Shown one piece after another: positions 46,495 through 55,824 of a stretch of DNA of 64,000 nt. The stretch's first letter is position 1; the number at the start of each line of letters is the position of its first letter. The stretch is from Candidatus Ruthturnera sp. Tsphm01 (lineage in GTDB: Bacteria; Pseudomonadota; Gammaproteobacteria; PS1; Pseudothioglobaceae), in NCBI GenBank assembly GCA_030142985.1, contig CP125320.1:873639-937638 (forward strand). Reading direction: 5' to 3'. The notes under the pieces were generated by a model. It was not told the DNA's origin. It saw nothing but the letters and a program-made list of their open reading frames with translations, and searched no databases. A program made the translations under genes and the position numbers.

Positions 46495-46513
46495 AATTAA
46501 TGGAGAAAGAAAA

Positions 46514-46840
46514 ATGGCATTAACTGATTTAGAAAGAGACGAACACGGCTACCTAAAAAACCTTAATGAATGGAATGAAGACATTGCTCGTGAGTTAGCA
46601 ACAGAAGAAGGCGTCAACTTAACAGATGACAGTTTCAAATTAATTAATTTTTTACGTGGTGAATACATCAATAACAACGCCAACCAACCTAACGAGCGCA
46701 ATATGGTTAAAGGCTTAAAAGATGACTGGGAGGGCAAGCTAAGCACTAAAGAGTTATACGCATTATTTCCAAAAGGTCCTGCCAAGCAAGCGGGTAAAAT
46801 TGCTGGGCTGCCTGAAACAAAACGCAAAGGTGGCTACTAA
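46514..46840 (+). CDS. DsrC/TusE-superfamily protein lacking both redox cysteines (RspA-like)
   Basis: A 108-residue protein with the DsrC fold signature: DEHGYLKNLNEWNEDIARELA, FLRGEYINNN and LYALFPKGPAKQAGKIAGLPE. Canonical DsrC has two C-terminal cysteines, one in the AKQ(A/G)C block and one at the penultimate residue; TusE keeps only the latter. Here both are Gly (AKQAGK and KGGY). It therefore cannot carry sulfur in the DsrC manner. Cys-less members of this superfamily have been proposed to be regulatory. A strong GGAGA Shine-Dalgarno and a following terminator indicate a single-gene, well-expressed unit. Confidence 0.9.
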   Translation: MALTDLERDEHGYLKNLNEWNEDIARELATEEGVNLTDDSFKLINFLRGEYINNNANQPNERNMVKGLKDDWEGKLSTKELYALFPKGPAKQAGKIAGLPETKRKGGY

Positions 46841-46866
46841 TTTTTAACCTTCCTTTGTTAAAAAAA

Positions 46867-46893
46867 AGACGCTTATTTAAGTGTCTTTTTTTT
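46867..46893. terminator. intrinsic terminator between DsrC-like gene and aroA
   Basis: Stem AGACGCTTA pairs with TAAGTGTCT (one G-U pair) around a TT loop, followed by eight T on the plus strand and preceded by a run of A. It can act in both directions for the convergent DsrC-like gene and aroA. Confidence 0.85.
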
Positions 46894-46897
46894 ATAA

Positions 46898-48199
46898 CTA
46901 AATTTCTGTAATATTCATACCTGAAAGATTAGCCAACTCAACAAAATTAGGAAATGAAGTTTTAACATTATCTACACCTTCAATTTCAATAGTGTAATAA
47001 CACTTTAAAGAGGCAACGGCAAATGACATAGAAACACGGTGATCGTGGTGAGATTTAATCGTAGTGCTGGGTTTTGAAAAAACACCACCTTGAATTTTAA
47101 TACCATCCTCAAGTACTTCATTTTCAATACCAAGAATGCTTAAACCATCTGCCATCACTTGAATACGATCAGACTCCTTAACCCTTAATTCTTTAGCACC
47201 AGTTAGTATGGTTTCACCCTTGGCGCAGCTCGCTGCAATAAAAATAATAGGGAGTTCATCAATGGCCAGTGGCACTAACTCCTCAGGAATGCGAATACCT
47301 TTTAGTTGTGCTGATTGAATTCGAATATCGGCCAACAGTTCTCCACCAATCTCACGCTCATTTGATAAACTTAAATTAGCACCCATTAACTTCAAAATAT
47401 CAATAACACCTGTTCGTGTTGGATTGATATTAACACCAACAAGAGTTATGTCTGCTTTTAGTGCTATTGATGCTGCCACCATAAAAAATGCAGCTGAAGA
47501 TATATCGCTTGGTACTTGTATTGCAAAAGCATTTAACTGAGCACCACCCGTCAAGCATATTTTGTTTTTATTAACATGCACCTTGTAGCCCAAGCCCTTT
47601 AGCATGCGCTCAGTGTGGTCTCGTGTGTGTGTTGGCTCTTTAATGCAAGTTTCACCTTGTGCATATAAACCCGCTAAAAGTACACAAGACTTTACTTGTG
47701 CTGATGCCACTGGCAAATCATAATAAATGCCTTCTAACGTTTGCCCGCCTTTAATTTTAAGTGGTAATTTACCACTATTACTTTCAATCACTGCGCCCAT
47801 TTTTGTTAAAGGCTTAATAACTCTATCCATTGGACGTTTTGATAGTGACTCGTCGCCACATAATTCACTGTCAAATGTTTGTGCCGCCAATATGCCAGAT
47901 ATTAAACGAATAGAAGTGCCAGAATTTCCTAAATCAAGTGGCGCTAAAGGTCTTTTTAGCCCATCAAGACCCACGCCATAAATAGTAACATTATCACCAT
48001 TACGCTCAATTTTAACTCCCATGGCTTGAAAAGCTTTTAATGTTGATAGTGCATCCTCTCCTTCTAGAAAGCCACTGATTTTAGTAACGCCATTAGCTAG
48101 GGAGCCTAGCATAATGCTTCGATGGGAAATCGACTTATCACCAGGAACTTTTAAATGACCAGACAATGAATTGGCTGGCTTTGCAACAAATTTACTCAT
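46898..48199 (-). CDS. aroA: 3-phosphoshikimate 1-carboxyvinyltransferase (EPSP synthase)
   Basis: Sixth step of the shikimate pathway. It is 433 residues, with GDKSISHRSIMLGSLANG, LDLGNSGTSIRLISGIL and the C-terminal KESDRIQVMADGL. The gene ends the serC-serA-pheA-hisC-tyrA-aroA run, after which cmk and rpsA would be expected in many gammaproteobacteria but are absent here. It begins 6 bases after tyrA. Confidence 0.97.
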   Translation of the reverse strand: MSKFVAKPANSLSGHLKVPGDKSISHRSIMLGSLANGVTKISGFLEGEDALSTLKAFQAMGVKIERNGDNVTIYGVGLDGLKRPLAPLDLGNSGTSIRLISGILAAQTFDSELCGDESLSKRPMDRVIKPLTKMGAVIESNSGKLPLKIKGGQTLEGIYYDLPVASAQVKSCVLLAGLYAQGETCIKEPTHTRDHTERMLKGLGYKVHVNKNKICLTGGAQLNAFAIQVPSDISSAAFFMVAASIALKADITLVGVNINPTRTGVIDILKLMGANLSLSNEREIGGELLADIRIQSAQLKGIRIPEELVPLAIDELPIIFIAASCAKGETILTGAKELRVKESDRIQVMADGLSILGIENEVLEDGIKIQGGVFSKPSTTIKSHHDHRVSMSFAVASLKCYYTIEIEGVDNVKTSFPNFVELANLSGMNITEI

Positions 48200-48205
48200 A
48201 TTTTT

Positions 48206-49060
48206 TTAACTACCCAGCCAGTTGTCTCGCGCAAATTTAGCCTCTCGAAAGAGTTTTTCCAATGCTTGTGCTTGATTATTTTTAATTAAGTTCGATATTT
48301 TTTCTAACGTTTGCTGATAACCCTCAATATGCTTTACAATCTCCTTAGGGTTGTTAATGCAAATATCACGCCACATAAGCGCATCTGATGAGGCGATACG
48401 TGAAAAATCCTTAAATCCACCTGCCGCATAACGATAAGCATTTGGATTGTTGCTGATTAAATAATCCATCAACCCATACGCTAACATATGTGGCAAATGA
48501 GAGGTCATAGCCAGTAAATCATCGTGCTTTACATCGCTCATAATCTCTACCTTAGCACCGAGCGAGCGCCACAGCCCACTTAATATATCCACTGCCTGAG
48601 CATCTGCATTCTCTTCTGGTGTTAGGATGACACGCTTATGGTTAAATAATTGAACATCAATCGCATCAATGCCACTTTTTTCCTTGCCGGCAATTGGATG
48701 AGACGGAATAAACCTTGCTGGCATTTGACCAAATACAAATTTGGCAATTTTTATCACGCTGCCCTTGGTACTACCAACATCAGAAATAATAACTGATTCA
48801 TCAATATGTGGCTTAATCAGTTCTAAAATAGCTTGAAAGCTATTCACTGGCGTTGCAATAATAACCATTTGTACTTGTTTTAAAGCCTGAGCGATATCTA
48901 AACTATACACATCAATAACACCCATTTCTTGTGCTTTTTTAAGGTGCAACTCTTGTCTAGAAAAACCAACAATGGTTTTAACTTGGTTAGTTCGTTTTAA
49001 TCCAGCCGCAAAAGAACCGCCAATTAATCCAACTCCAATAATGCAAATTTTATCTATCAT
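48206..49060 (-). CDS. tyrA: prephenate dehydrogenase
   Basis: NAD(P)-dependent oxidation of prephenate or arogenate in tyrosine synthesis. It is 284 residues with the Rossmann motif ICIIGVGLIGGSFAAGL, DVGSTKGSVI, and HPIAGKEKSGIDA. It is a stand-alone TyrA without a fused chorismate mutase; that activity is supplied by PheA in this cluster. The start overlaps the hisC stop by 4 bases. Confidence 0.95.
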   Translation of the reverse strand: MIDKICIIGVGLIGGSFAAGLKRTNQVKTIVGFSRQELHLKKAQEMGVIDVYSLDIAQALKQVQMVIIATPVNSFQAILELIKPHIDESVIISDVGSTKGSVIKIAKFVFGQMPARFIPSHPIAGKEKSGIDAIDVQLFNHKRVILTPEENADAQAVDILSGLWRSLGAKVEIMSDVKHDDLLAMTSHLPHMLAYGLMDYLISNNPNAYRYAAGGFKDFSRIASSDALMWRDICINNPKEIVKHIEGYQQTLEKISNLIKNNQAQALEKLFREAKFARDNWLGS

Positions 49061-50121
49061 AAGACTGATTTTAACGCCTCTAAAAAATTATTGTTTTCTT
49101 TTAACGTACCAACAGACACTCTTAAATAATTCTTCATCTCCACTGGTCGTACAATAAAGCCTTTTGTTAGTAACTTTTGATAAATATCGGTTGCGTTATC
49201 AACTTTTAGCGCAATAAAATTTGCAAAAGACTTAATATAAGAAAGTTGTAACTCATCAAACCCTTTTGATAACTGAATTAACCCATTTTTATTAGCAAGT
49301 ATTGACCTTGTTAAAAAAGAATCATCAGTCAATGCTGATATGGCAGCTATTTGTGCAATGTGATTGACATTAAATGGCTGACGAATACGGTTTAAATAAT
49401 CAGCCATCTTGGCACTTGATACACTATAACCTACTCTCAACCCTGCTAAAGCATAAGCTTTAGAAAAAGTACGAGTAATGACTAAATTATCAAATTCTTT
49501 TAGCCATCCAATCGCCTTATCTTCAATATCTAAATATTCAAAATAAGCTTGGTCCAATACCACAATGACTGATTTTGGCGCTTGTTTTAAAAACCGATAA
49601 ATAGTTTCATTACTTAAAAGAGTTCCTGTTGGATTGTTTGGATTGGCAATGAATACAAGTTTGGTTTTGTTACTAATTGCCACAAGCATTGCATCCAAAT
49701 CATGCCCAAAATCCTTAGATTTTGTCACCACTGCCTTTGCACCAAGTGCTTGAGTTACTAAGGGGTAAACCACAAACGCATATTCTGAAAACACCACTTC
49801 ATCATCAACATCGCAAACATAAGCCCTAGCCAACAGTTCTAAAATATCATTTGAGCCATTGCCTAATGTAATGCAATTAGTGCTAATATTCAAATGCTCA
49901 CCAATTGCTTGTTTTAGTTCAAAGCCATTGCCATCAGGATATCTGTTAATCTCAATGATGGCTTTTTGAATGTCTTTTTGCACTCTAGGCCCAATGCCCA
50001 AAGGGTTTTCATTACTAGCAAGTTTGATGATATGTTCCAGACCCAGTTCACGACGCAATTCAGAAATGGGCTTACCGCCTTGGTAAGGTTTTAATTTTTT
50101 AATTGATGGGCAAATATTCAT
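49057..50121 (-). CDS. hisC: histidinol-phosphate/aromatic aminotransferase HisC
   Basis: PLP enzyme of 354 residues. The cofactor lysine is in ITRTFSKAYALAGLRVGY, with NPNNPTGTLL and the N-terminal PYQGGKPISELRRELG. In this pheA-hisC-tyrA context, HisC2-type enzymes transaminate prephenate or phenylpyruvate and 4-hydroxyphenylpyruvate as well as histidinol phosphate. It is coupled to tyrA. Confidence 0.94.
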   Translation of the reverse strand: MNICPSIKKLKPYQGGKPISELRRELGLEHIIKLASNENPLGIGPRVQKDIQKAIIEINRYPDGNGFELKQAIGEHLNISTNCITLGNGSNDILELLARAYVCDVDDEVVFSEYAFVVYPLVTQALGAKAVVTKSKDFGHDLDAMLVAISNKTKLVFIANPNNPTGTLLSNETIYRFLKQAPKSVIVVLDQAYFEYLDIEDKAIGWLKEFDNLVITRTFSKAYALAGLRVGYSVSSAKMADYLNRIRQPFNVNHIAQIAAISALTDDSFLTRSILANKNGLIQLSKGFDELQLSYIKSFANFIALKVDNATDIYQKLLTKGFIVRPVEMKNYLRVSVGTLKENNNFLEALKSVL

Positions 50122-50167
50122 ATCATTTTTCTTTATTCATAAGGTGGTATTGTGCCGATTTACTTTT

Positions 50168-50324
50168 TCAAAGAAAATTAACCCTATTCTCATTGCTATC
50201 AACTAACTCTAAAGCATAATTCAATTTATAGCCGAGGGGGTCTTTTAGTAAATATTTCAAAAAGTAGTTTTTCCTCTCTTTTAAGAGTGGATACCAACTC
50301 TTTAATGTTATGAAAAGTATACAT
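50168..50324 (-). pseudogene. degraded short gene between pheA and hisC
   Basis: An ATG at 50324 opens MYTFHNIKELVSTLKREEKL followed by LFEIFTKRPPRL and a stop. A second frame overlapping the end reads KDPLGYKLNYALELVDSNEN and then RVNFL and a stop at 50168. The two pieces look like one coding sequence broken by a single-base indel near 50244. The family is not recognised. It fills most of the 210-base pheA-hisC gap. Confidence 0.4.
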
Positions 50325-50331
50325 ATTAAAA

Positions 50332-51411
50332 CTACAAAACAGCAGCAGGATACGAACCAAGTATGTTAACTTTAAGTACTCTACTGGCCACTTCTGTTAA
50401 TGCTAGTTCTACTTTTTTATCGTCTTTGTGTCCCTCAATATCAATTAAAAATATATACTCCCACTTAACACCAGGCATAGGGTGTTTTGCCAGTTGTATC
50501 ATATTAATATCTTGCTGTTTAAATGGCTCCAACAAATCAAACAGCGCACCAGATTCATGCTTAGTCACAACCAAGAGTGAGGTTTTATCCTCACCAGAAG
50601 CAGGAACACCCTCTTTGCCAAGAATTAAAAAACGAGTGACATTACCAGCCTTGTCTTCAATATTTTTGGCAATTCTTTCCAATCCGTATAAACTTAACGC
50701 CACTTCTGAGGCGATAGCTGCAGCGCCCACTTCATCTTTAACAATACAGGCAGCCAGTGCATTTGATGCAACTGATTTTAACTCGATGTTTGGATAATGG
50801 TTACTCAACCAACGCTGACATTGATCCAGCGCTTGAGAGTGGGCATAAATAACTTTAATCTCTTGTGATTGATTTACACTCATTAGCTGATGCCGAATTG
50901 AAATTTCCACCTCACCACAAATTTTCAAATTTTGAGAATAAAGCATATCAACCGTAGCGCCAATCACACCATTAGATGAATTCTCAATCGGCACAACGCC
51001 ATAATGTGCATTACCATTCTCAACCTGATGAAAAATCTCATCAATACTAGCGCAATCAAGTGTTGACACGCTGTGTCCAAAATGTTTAAGCGCTGCTTCT
51101 TGTGTAAAAGTGCCTTCAGGGCCTAAATAAGCAATACTCAAAGGCTGTTCAAGTGCAAGGCAGGCCGACATAATTTGGCGAAAAATATATGCTATGTCTT
51201 TGTCTTTTAATAAGCTGTCATTTCTTTTAATAATTGAATGTAGTACTTGCGCTTCGCGTTCAGGTCGATAAAAAATACTATTATTATTTGAGTTTTTTTT
51301 CACTTGCGCAACTTCAGCAGCTAATTGTGCACGATTGCCAATTAATAATTGGATTTTTTTATCTAATGCATCAATCCCATCGCGCAGTTCTAACAGTGTT
51401 TTTTTTCCCAT
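50332..51411 (-). CDS. pheA: bifunctional chorismate mutase/prephenate dehydratase (P-protein)
   Basis: A 359-residue fusion. The AroQ-type mutase domain (about 1-90) starts LLELRDGIDALDKKIQLLIGNRAQLAAEVAQVK. The dehydratase domain (about 92-270) starts IAYLGPEGTFTQEAALKHFG and has the motif DKAGNVTRFLILG. The C-terminal ACT domain, the usual phenylalanine feedback site, has KHESGALFDLLEPFKQQDINM. It lies 10 bases downstream of serA. Confidence 0.97.
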   Translation of the reverse strand: MGKKTLLELRDGIDALDKKIQLLIGNRAQLAAEVAQVKKNSNNNSIFYRPEREAQVLHSIIKRNDSLLKDKDIAYIFRQIMSACLALEQPLSIAYLGPEGTFTQEAALKHFGHSVSTLDCASIDEIFHQVENGNAHYGVVPIENSSNGVIGATVDMLYSQNLKICGEVEISIRHQLMSVNQSQEIKVIYAHSQALDQCQRWLSNHYPNIELKSVASNALAACIVKDEVGAAAIASEVALSLYGLERIAKNIEDKAGNVTRFLILGKEGVPASGEDKTSLLVVTKHESGALFDLLEPFKQQDINMIQLAKHPMPGVKWEYIFLIDIEGHKDDKKVELALTEVASRVLKVNILGSYPAAVL

Positions 51412-51421
51412 ACTTTATCTC

Positions 51422-52579
51422 TTAAAGACCTCTAACAGTTAATATACCTTCGACTTGTTTTAAATTATTAATAACCGAAGGCGAAATTTCATACTCAAAA
51501 TCAACCAAAGTATAAGCGACATTATCTCTTGATTTATTGAGCATATCAACAATATTAGCACCAGAATCTGCAATGGTTGTTGAAATTTGACCTACCATAT
51601 TAGGAATGTTTTTATGGGTAATGGCCAATCGCTCCTTACCTGCTCTTGACATTGACACTTCGGGAAAATTCACCGAATTGGTAATATTGCCATTTTCTAA
51701 ATAATCTCTTACTTGGTTTGCGACCATAATCGCACAGTTATCTTCAGCCTCTACCGTTGATGCTCCCAAGTGTGGCAAGGCGATCACTCTGTCATGATTT
51801 TTTTTATCATCAATTGGGAAATCAGTCACGTAATACTTAACTTTACCACTATCAAGTGCAGCTATTAAAGCCCTTTCATTAACGATACCGTCACGAGCAA
51901 AATTAAGAATGGTTGCATTTTTTGGCAATAAAGCAATACGCTCTTTATTTAATAAGTTTTTAGTGCCTTCAAGTAATGGTACGTGGAATGAAACAAAATC
52001 ACTGCGTGAAAATAATTCATCAATACTTAACACTTGCTCTACACCTGCAGATAACTTCCACGCACTTTTAATGGTAATACTAGGGTCAAAACCAACAACA
52101 CTCATCCCCAAAGCATGCGCTGCATTAGCAATTTGCACGCCAATCGCACCCAGTCCAACAATCCCTAAAGTTTTTCCTGGTAATTCAGAACCAGCATAAT
52201 TTTTCTTACCTTCTTCAATGGCAGTTTTTAAATTATCAAGTGGCAAACTATTAACATAGTGCCAAGCTTGACAAATATTACGACTTGCTAATAACATAGA
52301 ACTAATGACCAATTCTTTCACTGCATTAGCATTCGCACCTGGTGCATTAAAAACCACCACACCCTTGTTGCTCATTTTATCCAATGGAATGTTATTAACC
52401 CCTGCGCCAGCACGGCCAACAACTTTAAGATTGTCATTAATTTCCATATCATGCATTTTTGCACTACGCACTAAAATGACATCAGGATTACTCATTTCTG
52501 AGGCTATTTCATAACCATCTCTTGGCAATCTTTCCAAGCCGATTGATGAAATGTTATTAAGTGTAAGTACTTTAATCAT
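51422..52579 (-). CDS. serA: D-3-phosphoglycerate dehydrogenase
   Basis: First step of serine synthesis. It is 385 residues with the substrate- and NAD-binding domains (GRAGAGVNNIPLDKM, GKTLGIVGLGAIGVQIANAA) and active-site His in LPHLGASTVEAEDN. A C-terminal ACT domain begins near residue 320 (THKNIPNMVGQISTTIADSGANI). Its insertion between serC and pheA is not the usual gammaproteobacterial order. Start and serC stop share one base. Confidence 0.96.
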   Translation of the reverse strand: MIKVLTLNNISSIGLERLPRDGYEIASEMSNPDVILVRSAKMHDMEINDNLKVVGRAGAGVNNIPLDKMSNKGVVVFNAPGANANAVKELVISSMLLASRNICQAWHYVNSLPLDNLKTAIEEGKKNYAGSELPGKTLGIVGLGAIGVQIANAAHALGMSVVGFDPSITIKSAWKLSAGVEQVLSIDELFSRSDFVSFHVPLLEGTKNLLNKERIALLPKNATILNFARDGIVNERALIAALDSGKVKYYVTDFPIDDKKNHDRVIALPHLGASTVEAEDNCAIMVANQVRDYLENGNITNSVNFPEVSMSRAGKERLAITHKNIPNMVGQISTTIADSGANIVDMLNKSRDNVAYTLVDFEYEISPSVINNLKQVEGILTVRGL

Positions 52580-53658
52580 TAGACGTTTTCCTTTTCAAAT
52601 ACTTTCATAAAATTCACCAATTCGTTAATCCCTTCTTGTGGCATGGCATTGTAAATACTAGCACGCATGCCGCCCACACTACGATGACCCTTTAAGGTAA
52701 TTAAATTATTAACTGCGGCTTTTTCTAAAAATAAGCCGTTAAGGCTTTCATCAGCTAGCAAAAATGGCACGTTCATCCGAGAACGATATCTTATTGTTAC
52801 TGGATTTGAATAAAAATCAGAGCCATCAATAGCATCATAAAGTGTTTTTGCTTTGGTTTGATTAATCTTAGCCATAGCACTCAATCCGCCTTGTTGTTTA
52901 AGCCACTCAAATACACGAGATGCCACATACCAAGAATACGTTGATGGTGTGTTATACATTGAATCATTATTCGTTTGCGTTGTATAATCAAACAAGATAG
53001 GTTGATTGGCAATCACATTGCCCATTAAATCCTCTCTGACAATCACAATTGTCAGTCCCGCAATGCCAATATTTTTTTGTGCCCCCGCATAAATAACACC
53101 ATACTTTGATACATCAATTTCGCGCGATAAAATGCTTGATGACATATCAGCAACCAGTGGCATATCTACTTCTGGCACATAATCAAATTCTAAGCCAGCG
53201 ATGGTTTCATTAGGTGTGTAGTGTAGATAAGCACCATCAGGGTCAATGTTCCAATTTGCAAACGCATCAATATCAGTATATTTATTATCTGAACTATCTG
53301 TACAAACATTTATCTCACAATAACGACTGCCTTCAGCAATTGCCTTTTTAGACCAATGACCCGTATGTGCATAATTAGCCTTAGTTTTCCCTCGAAGCAA
53401 ATTAATCGGCACCATTGAAAATTGAGTCGATGCACCGCCTTGCAAAAACAAAACTTTATAATGATCAGGAATACCTATTAAATCTCTTAAATCTTGTTTT
53501 GATTTTTGCGCCATTGCCATAAAATCAGCACCACGATGTGAAATTTCCATAACCGATGCTCTAGCGCTGCCATATTCTAATAATTCACCTTTCATTTGTT
53601 TTAGTACTTGTACTGGTAACATGGCAGGACCAGCACTAAAGTTATAAACTTGACTCAT
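52579..53658 (-). CDS. serC: phosphoserine aminotransferase
   Basis: PLP enzyme making 3-phosphoserine, and 4-phosphohydroxythreonine for vitamin B6. It is 359 residues, with YNFSAGPAMLPVQVL, MEISHRGADF and the cofactor lysine in YAGAQKNIGIAGLTIVIV. It heads the supra-operon. A good Shine-Dalgarno (AAGGAG) precedes the ATG. Divergent from btuB. Confidence 0.97.
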   Translation of the reverse strand: MSQVYNFSAGPAMLPVQVLKQMKGELLEYGSARASVMEISHRGADFMAMAQKSKQDLRDLIGIPDHYKVLFLQGGASTQFSMVPINLLRGKTKANYAHTGHWSKKAIAEGSRYCEINVCTDSSDNKYTDIDAFANWNIDPDGAYLHYTPNETIAGLEFDYVPEVDMPLVADMSSSILSREIDVSKYGVIYAGAQKNIGIAGLTIVIVREDLMGNVIANQPILFDYTTQTNNDSMYNTPSTYSWYVASRVFEWLKQQGGLSAMAKINQTKAKTLYDAIDGSDFYSNPVTIRYRSRMNVPFLLADESLNGLFLEKAAVNNLITLKGHRSVGGMRASIYNAMPQEGINELVNFMKVFEKENV

Positions 53659-53748
53659 TTTTACGAACTCCTTATTTAATAAAATAAAAAATTAAAACAA
53701 TTTTATCAGAACTCAGATATTTAAGCCTATTTAATGTTTAAAGCATAT

Positions 53749-53754
53749 TATAAT
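53749..53754 (+). promoter_or_regulatory. -10 box of the btuB promoter
   Basis: A perfect TATAAT placed so that transcription would begin near 53761, just before the cobalamin riboswitch. No good -35 hexamer is visible at 16-18 bases upstream. Confidence 0.45.
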
Positions 53755-53760
53755 TCGCAT

Positions 53761-53855
53761 CTATTTTTAGTCATGGAAGTGGGTGAAAATCCTACACTGT
53801 CCTCGCAACGGTATTTTTCGATATTCGAAATCAGTCCGATACATAATTAAAAAAA
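53761..53855 (+). promoter_or_regulatory. cobalamin riboswitch controlling btuB
   Basis: The leader holds the conserved cobalamin elements in order: GGAAGTGGGTGAAAATCC, then ACTG, CCTCGCAACGGTA, a small hairpin TTTCGA/TCGAAA, and CAGTCCGATAC. These correspond to the conserved GGTGAAxTCC and GCAACxGTA boxes of the aptamer. It is short compared with typical members of around 200 nucleotides, so the peripheral stems are reduced. It ends about 20 bases before the btuB start, a position suited to blocking ribosome binding when B12 is bound. Confidence 0.85.
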
Positions 53856-53877
53856 TTTAACTTCACGAAGGATGATC

Positions 53878-55674
53878 ATGCAAAAAATCTTACCCATAGT
53901 AACGCTTGTCGCCAGTCTTAATGCAAATGCAGTTTTAGGACCTATTCCCATTTACCTTAACACCGAGTATCGTACCGATAATCCAGTTATCGGCTCTATT
54001 GCCTCAACGCTTAGTTTTAATGCAGATGATATTAAGGCAACAGGTGCCAATACTTTCCTAGACTTTTTGGCAACTATACCAAGTATCGGCTTGATTAATC
54101 CACAAGGCAATATACCTGCTGTATTTATACGCGGTGGCAACTCAGAACACACTTTATTTTTAGTAGACGGTGTGAGCGCTAATGACATCTCATCACCAAA
54201 TGGTGCAATATCGAATGGATTATTAAGTATTGCACTTAATGATATTGAAAAAGTAGAAATTATTAAAGGTTCTGGTTCAGTTTTGTATGGTTCATCAGCA
54301 ATTGTGGGCATAATTAGTATTACCACCAAAAAAGGTGCTGATGGCAAAAGTGCCACAGTAAGCACTAAATTTGGCACACACAACTCTAAAACTTACGCAC
54401 TATCAGCAAGTAGCGGCAACAAAAATGGCTTTGTGAGATTCACCCATAACAAATACACGACTGATGGCATTAATGCCAAAACTGGCGATACAACTGATGA
54501 GAAAGATAGTATCAGCAATCAAACCACACAAATCAAAGCTGGCAACGAGCACTTTGATGTAAGTTATTTAGAAAGCAGAAATAAAACTGAATATGATGGC
54601 TTTGGTGGCACAGATACTGGCGAATTAGGCGATAGAAAATTAAACAAAATAGCCATTAGTGCAAACAAAAAATTTAATAATACTTGGAAATCTAAATTAT
54701 CTTTTGTGCAAATTAAAAGTAAAAGAAATAGTGGCACAAATGCTAATACTATTGGTGATAAATTTAAAAGCACAAGCATCGTCATTCTAAATGATATCAA
54801 CCTTGATGACTCTTTATTAAACATTGGCGTGTCCAAAAAAAATGATGAAAACACTACAGATAATCAAAAACTCTCTAATAAAGAAATCTTTGTGCACTGG
54901 CAAAAAAATATTGGCACTATTGATATTAATACAGGTGTTCGCCATATTAAACACAGTAGATTTGGTAATAAAAATATTTACAATATAGGCATCGCTAAGT
55001 ATCTTGAAAATGGTATTAAATTAACCAGTAGTTATGGCACTGCATTCAATGCACCATCTTTAGAAAGGATATACAGCTCGATTGGCAACCCTGACTTACA
55101 ACCAGAAACCTCAAAAGACATTGAACTTGGTGCAAAAAAACAACATAGTTGGGGGCAAACCAGCATCAATATTTATAAAAATAAAATGAAAAATAGAATT
55201 GCTTATGATGGCACTTACAATGCTGGCATTCCAAATTATTTTAATAGTGGAGAGTTAAACGCTAAAGGTGTTGAGCTGTTTATTAATACTAATATCCAAG
55301 GTTACAATATCAGTTTCAACCATGACTATAATAAAAGTGAAACTACTAACAATGGAGAAACTGCAAAAGGTCAAAGCCCTAGACGACCAAAAAATACAAG
55401 CAATTTAACCATTAACAAAGAATATGGTAAGTTTCATTTTAATGTACAAATAATTAAAAAATCTTCAAGCTTGGATGATACTACTTATGATGGTTTAGGC
55501 GATTCTAAACTAAAGGGCTATACCTTGGTTAACTTATCAAGCAATTACAGTCTTAATAATAAAGTCAAAATATCACTAAATATAAAGAATGCTTTTGATA
55601 AAAATTACACAACCGTCACAGATTATAACCAACTTGGTAGAATAATTGAGTTGGGTCTAGATTATCAATTCTAA
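53878..55674 (+). CDS. btuB: TonB-dependent outer membrane receptor, BtuB-like cobalamin transporter
   Basis: A 598-residue outer-membrane protein with signal peptide (MQKILPIVTLVASLNANA), a plug domain (FLDFLATIPSIGLINPQG, FIRGGNSEHTLFLVDGV, IEKVEIIKGSGSVLYGSSAIVGIISITTK) and a 22-strand barrel ending in aromatic LGLDYQF. The cobalamin assignment comes from the riboswitch in its leader and from btuM and cobO downstream. The start at 53878 is chosen because AAGGA sits just upstream; an ATG two codons earlier overlaps it. TonB, ExbB and ExbD genes are not in the window. Confidence 0.9.
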   Translation: MQKILPIVTLVASLNANAVLGPIPIYLNTEYRTDNPVIGSIASTLSFNADDIKATGANTFLDFLATIPSIGLINPQGNIPAVFIRGGNSEHTLFLVDGVSANDISSPNGAISNGLLSIALNDIEKVEIIKGSGSVLYGSSAIVGIISITTKKGADGKSATVSTKFGTHNSKTYALSASSGNKNGFVRFTHNKYTTDGINAKTGDTTDEKDSISNQTTQIKAGNEHFDVSYLESRNKTEYDGFGGTDTGELGDRKLNKIAISANKKFNNTWKSKLSFVQIKSKRNSGTNANTIGDKFKSTSIVILNDINLDDSLLNIGVSKKNDENTTDNQKLSNKEIFVHWQKNIGTIDINTGVRHIKHSRFGNKNIYNIGIAKYLENGIKLTSSYGTAFNAPSLERIYSSIGNPDLQPETSKDIELGAKKQHSWGQTSINIYKNKMKNRIAYDGTYNAGIPNYFNSGELNAKGVELFINTNIQGYNISFNHDYNKSETTNNGETAKGQSPRRPKNTSNLTINKEYGKFHFNVQIIKKSSSLDDTTYDGLGDSKLKGYTLVNLSSNYSLNNKVKISLNIKNAFDKNYTTVTDYNQLGRIIELGLDYQF

Positions 55675-55824
55675 ACGCACCTTATTATCATAGAGTAGTG
55701 GCAAAAACAGTGCTTACGCTCTATATTTACTTAAACAAGACCAAAGTATTAATCTTGTAAGGCTTTTTTTTATCACGGTCAATAAGAAATTTTGGCGTAT
55801 GACGATGCATGGCACTCGTATTGA

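Noticed and set aside
50363..50797. Plus-strand 144-codon frame inside pheA
   Set aside because: It is a shadow of the pheA reading frame, of low-complexity Ser/Leu composition and with no Shine-Dalgarno.
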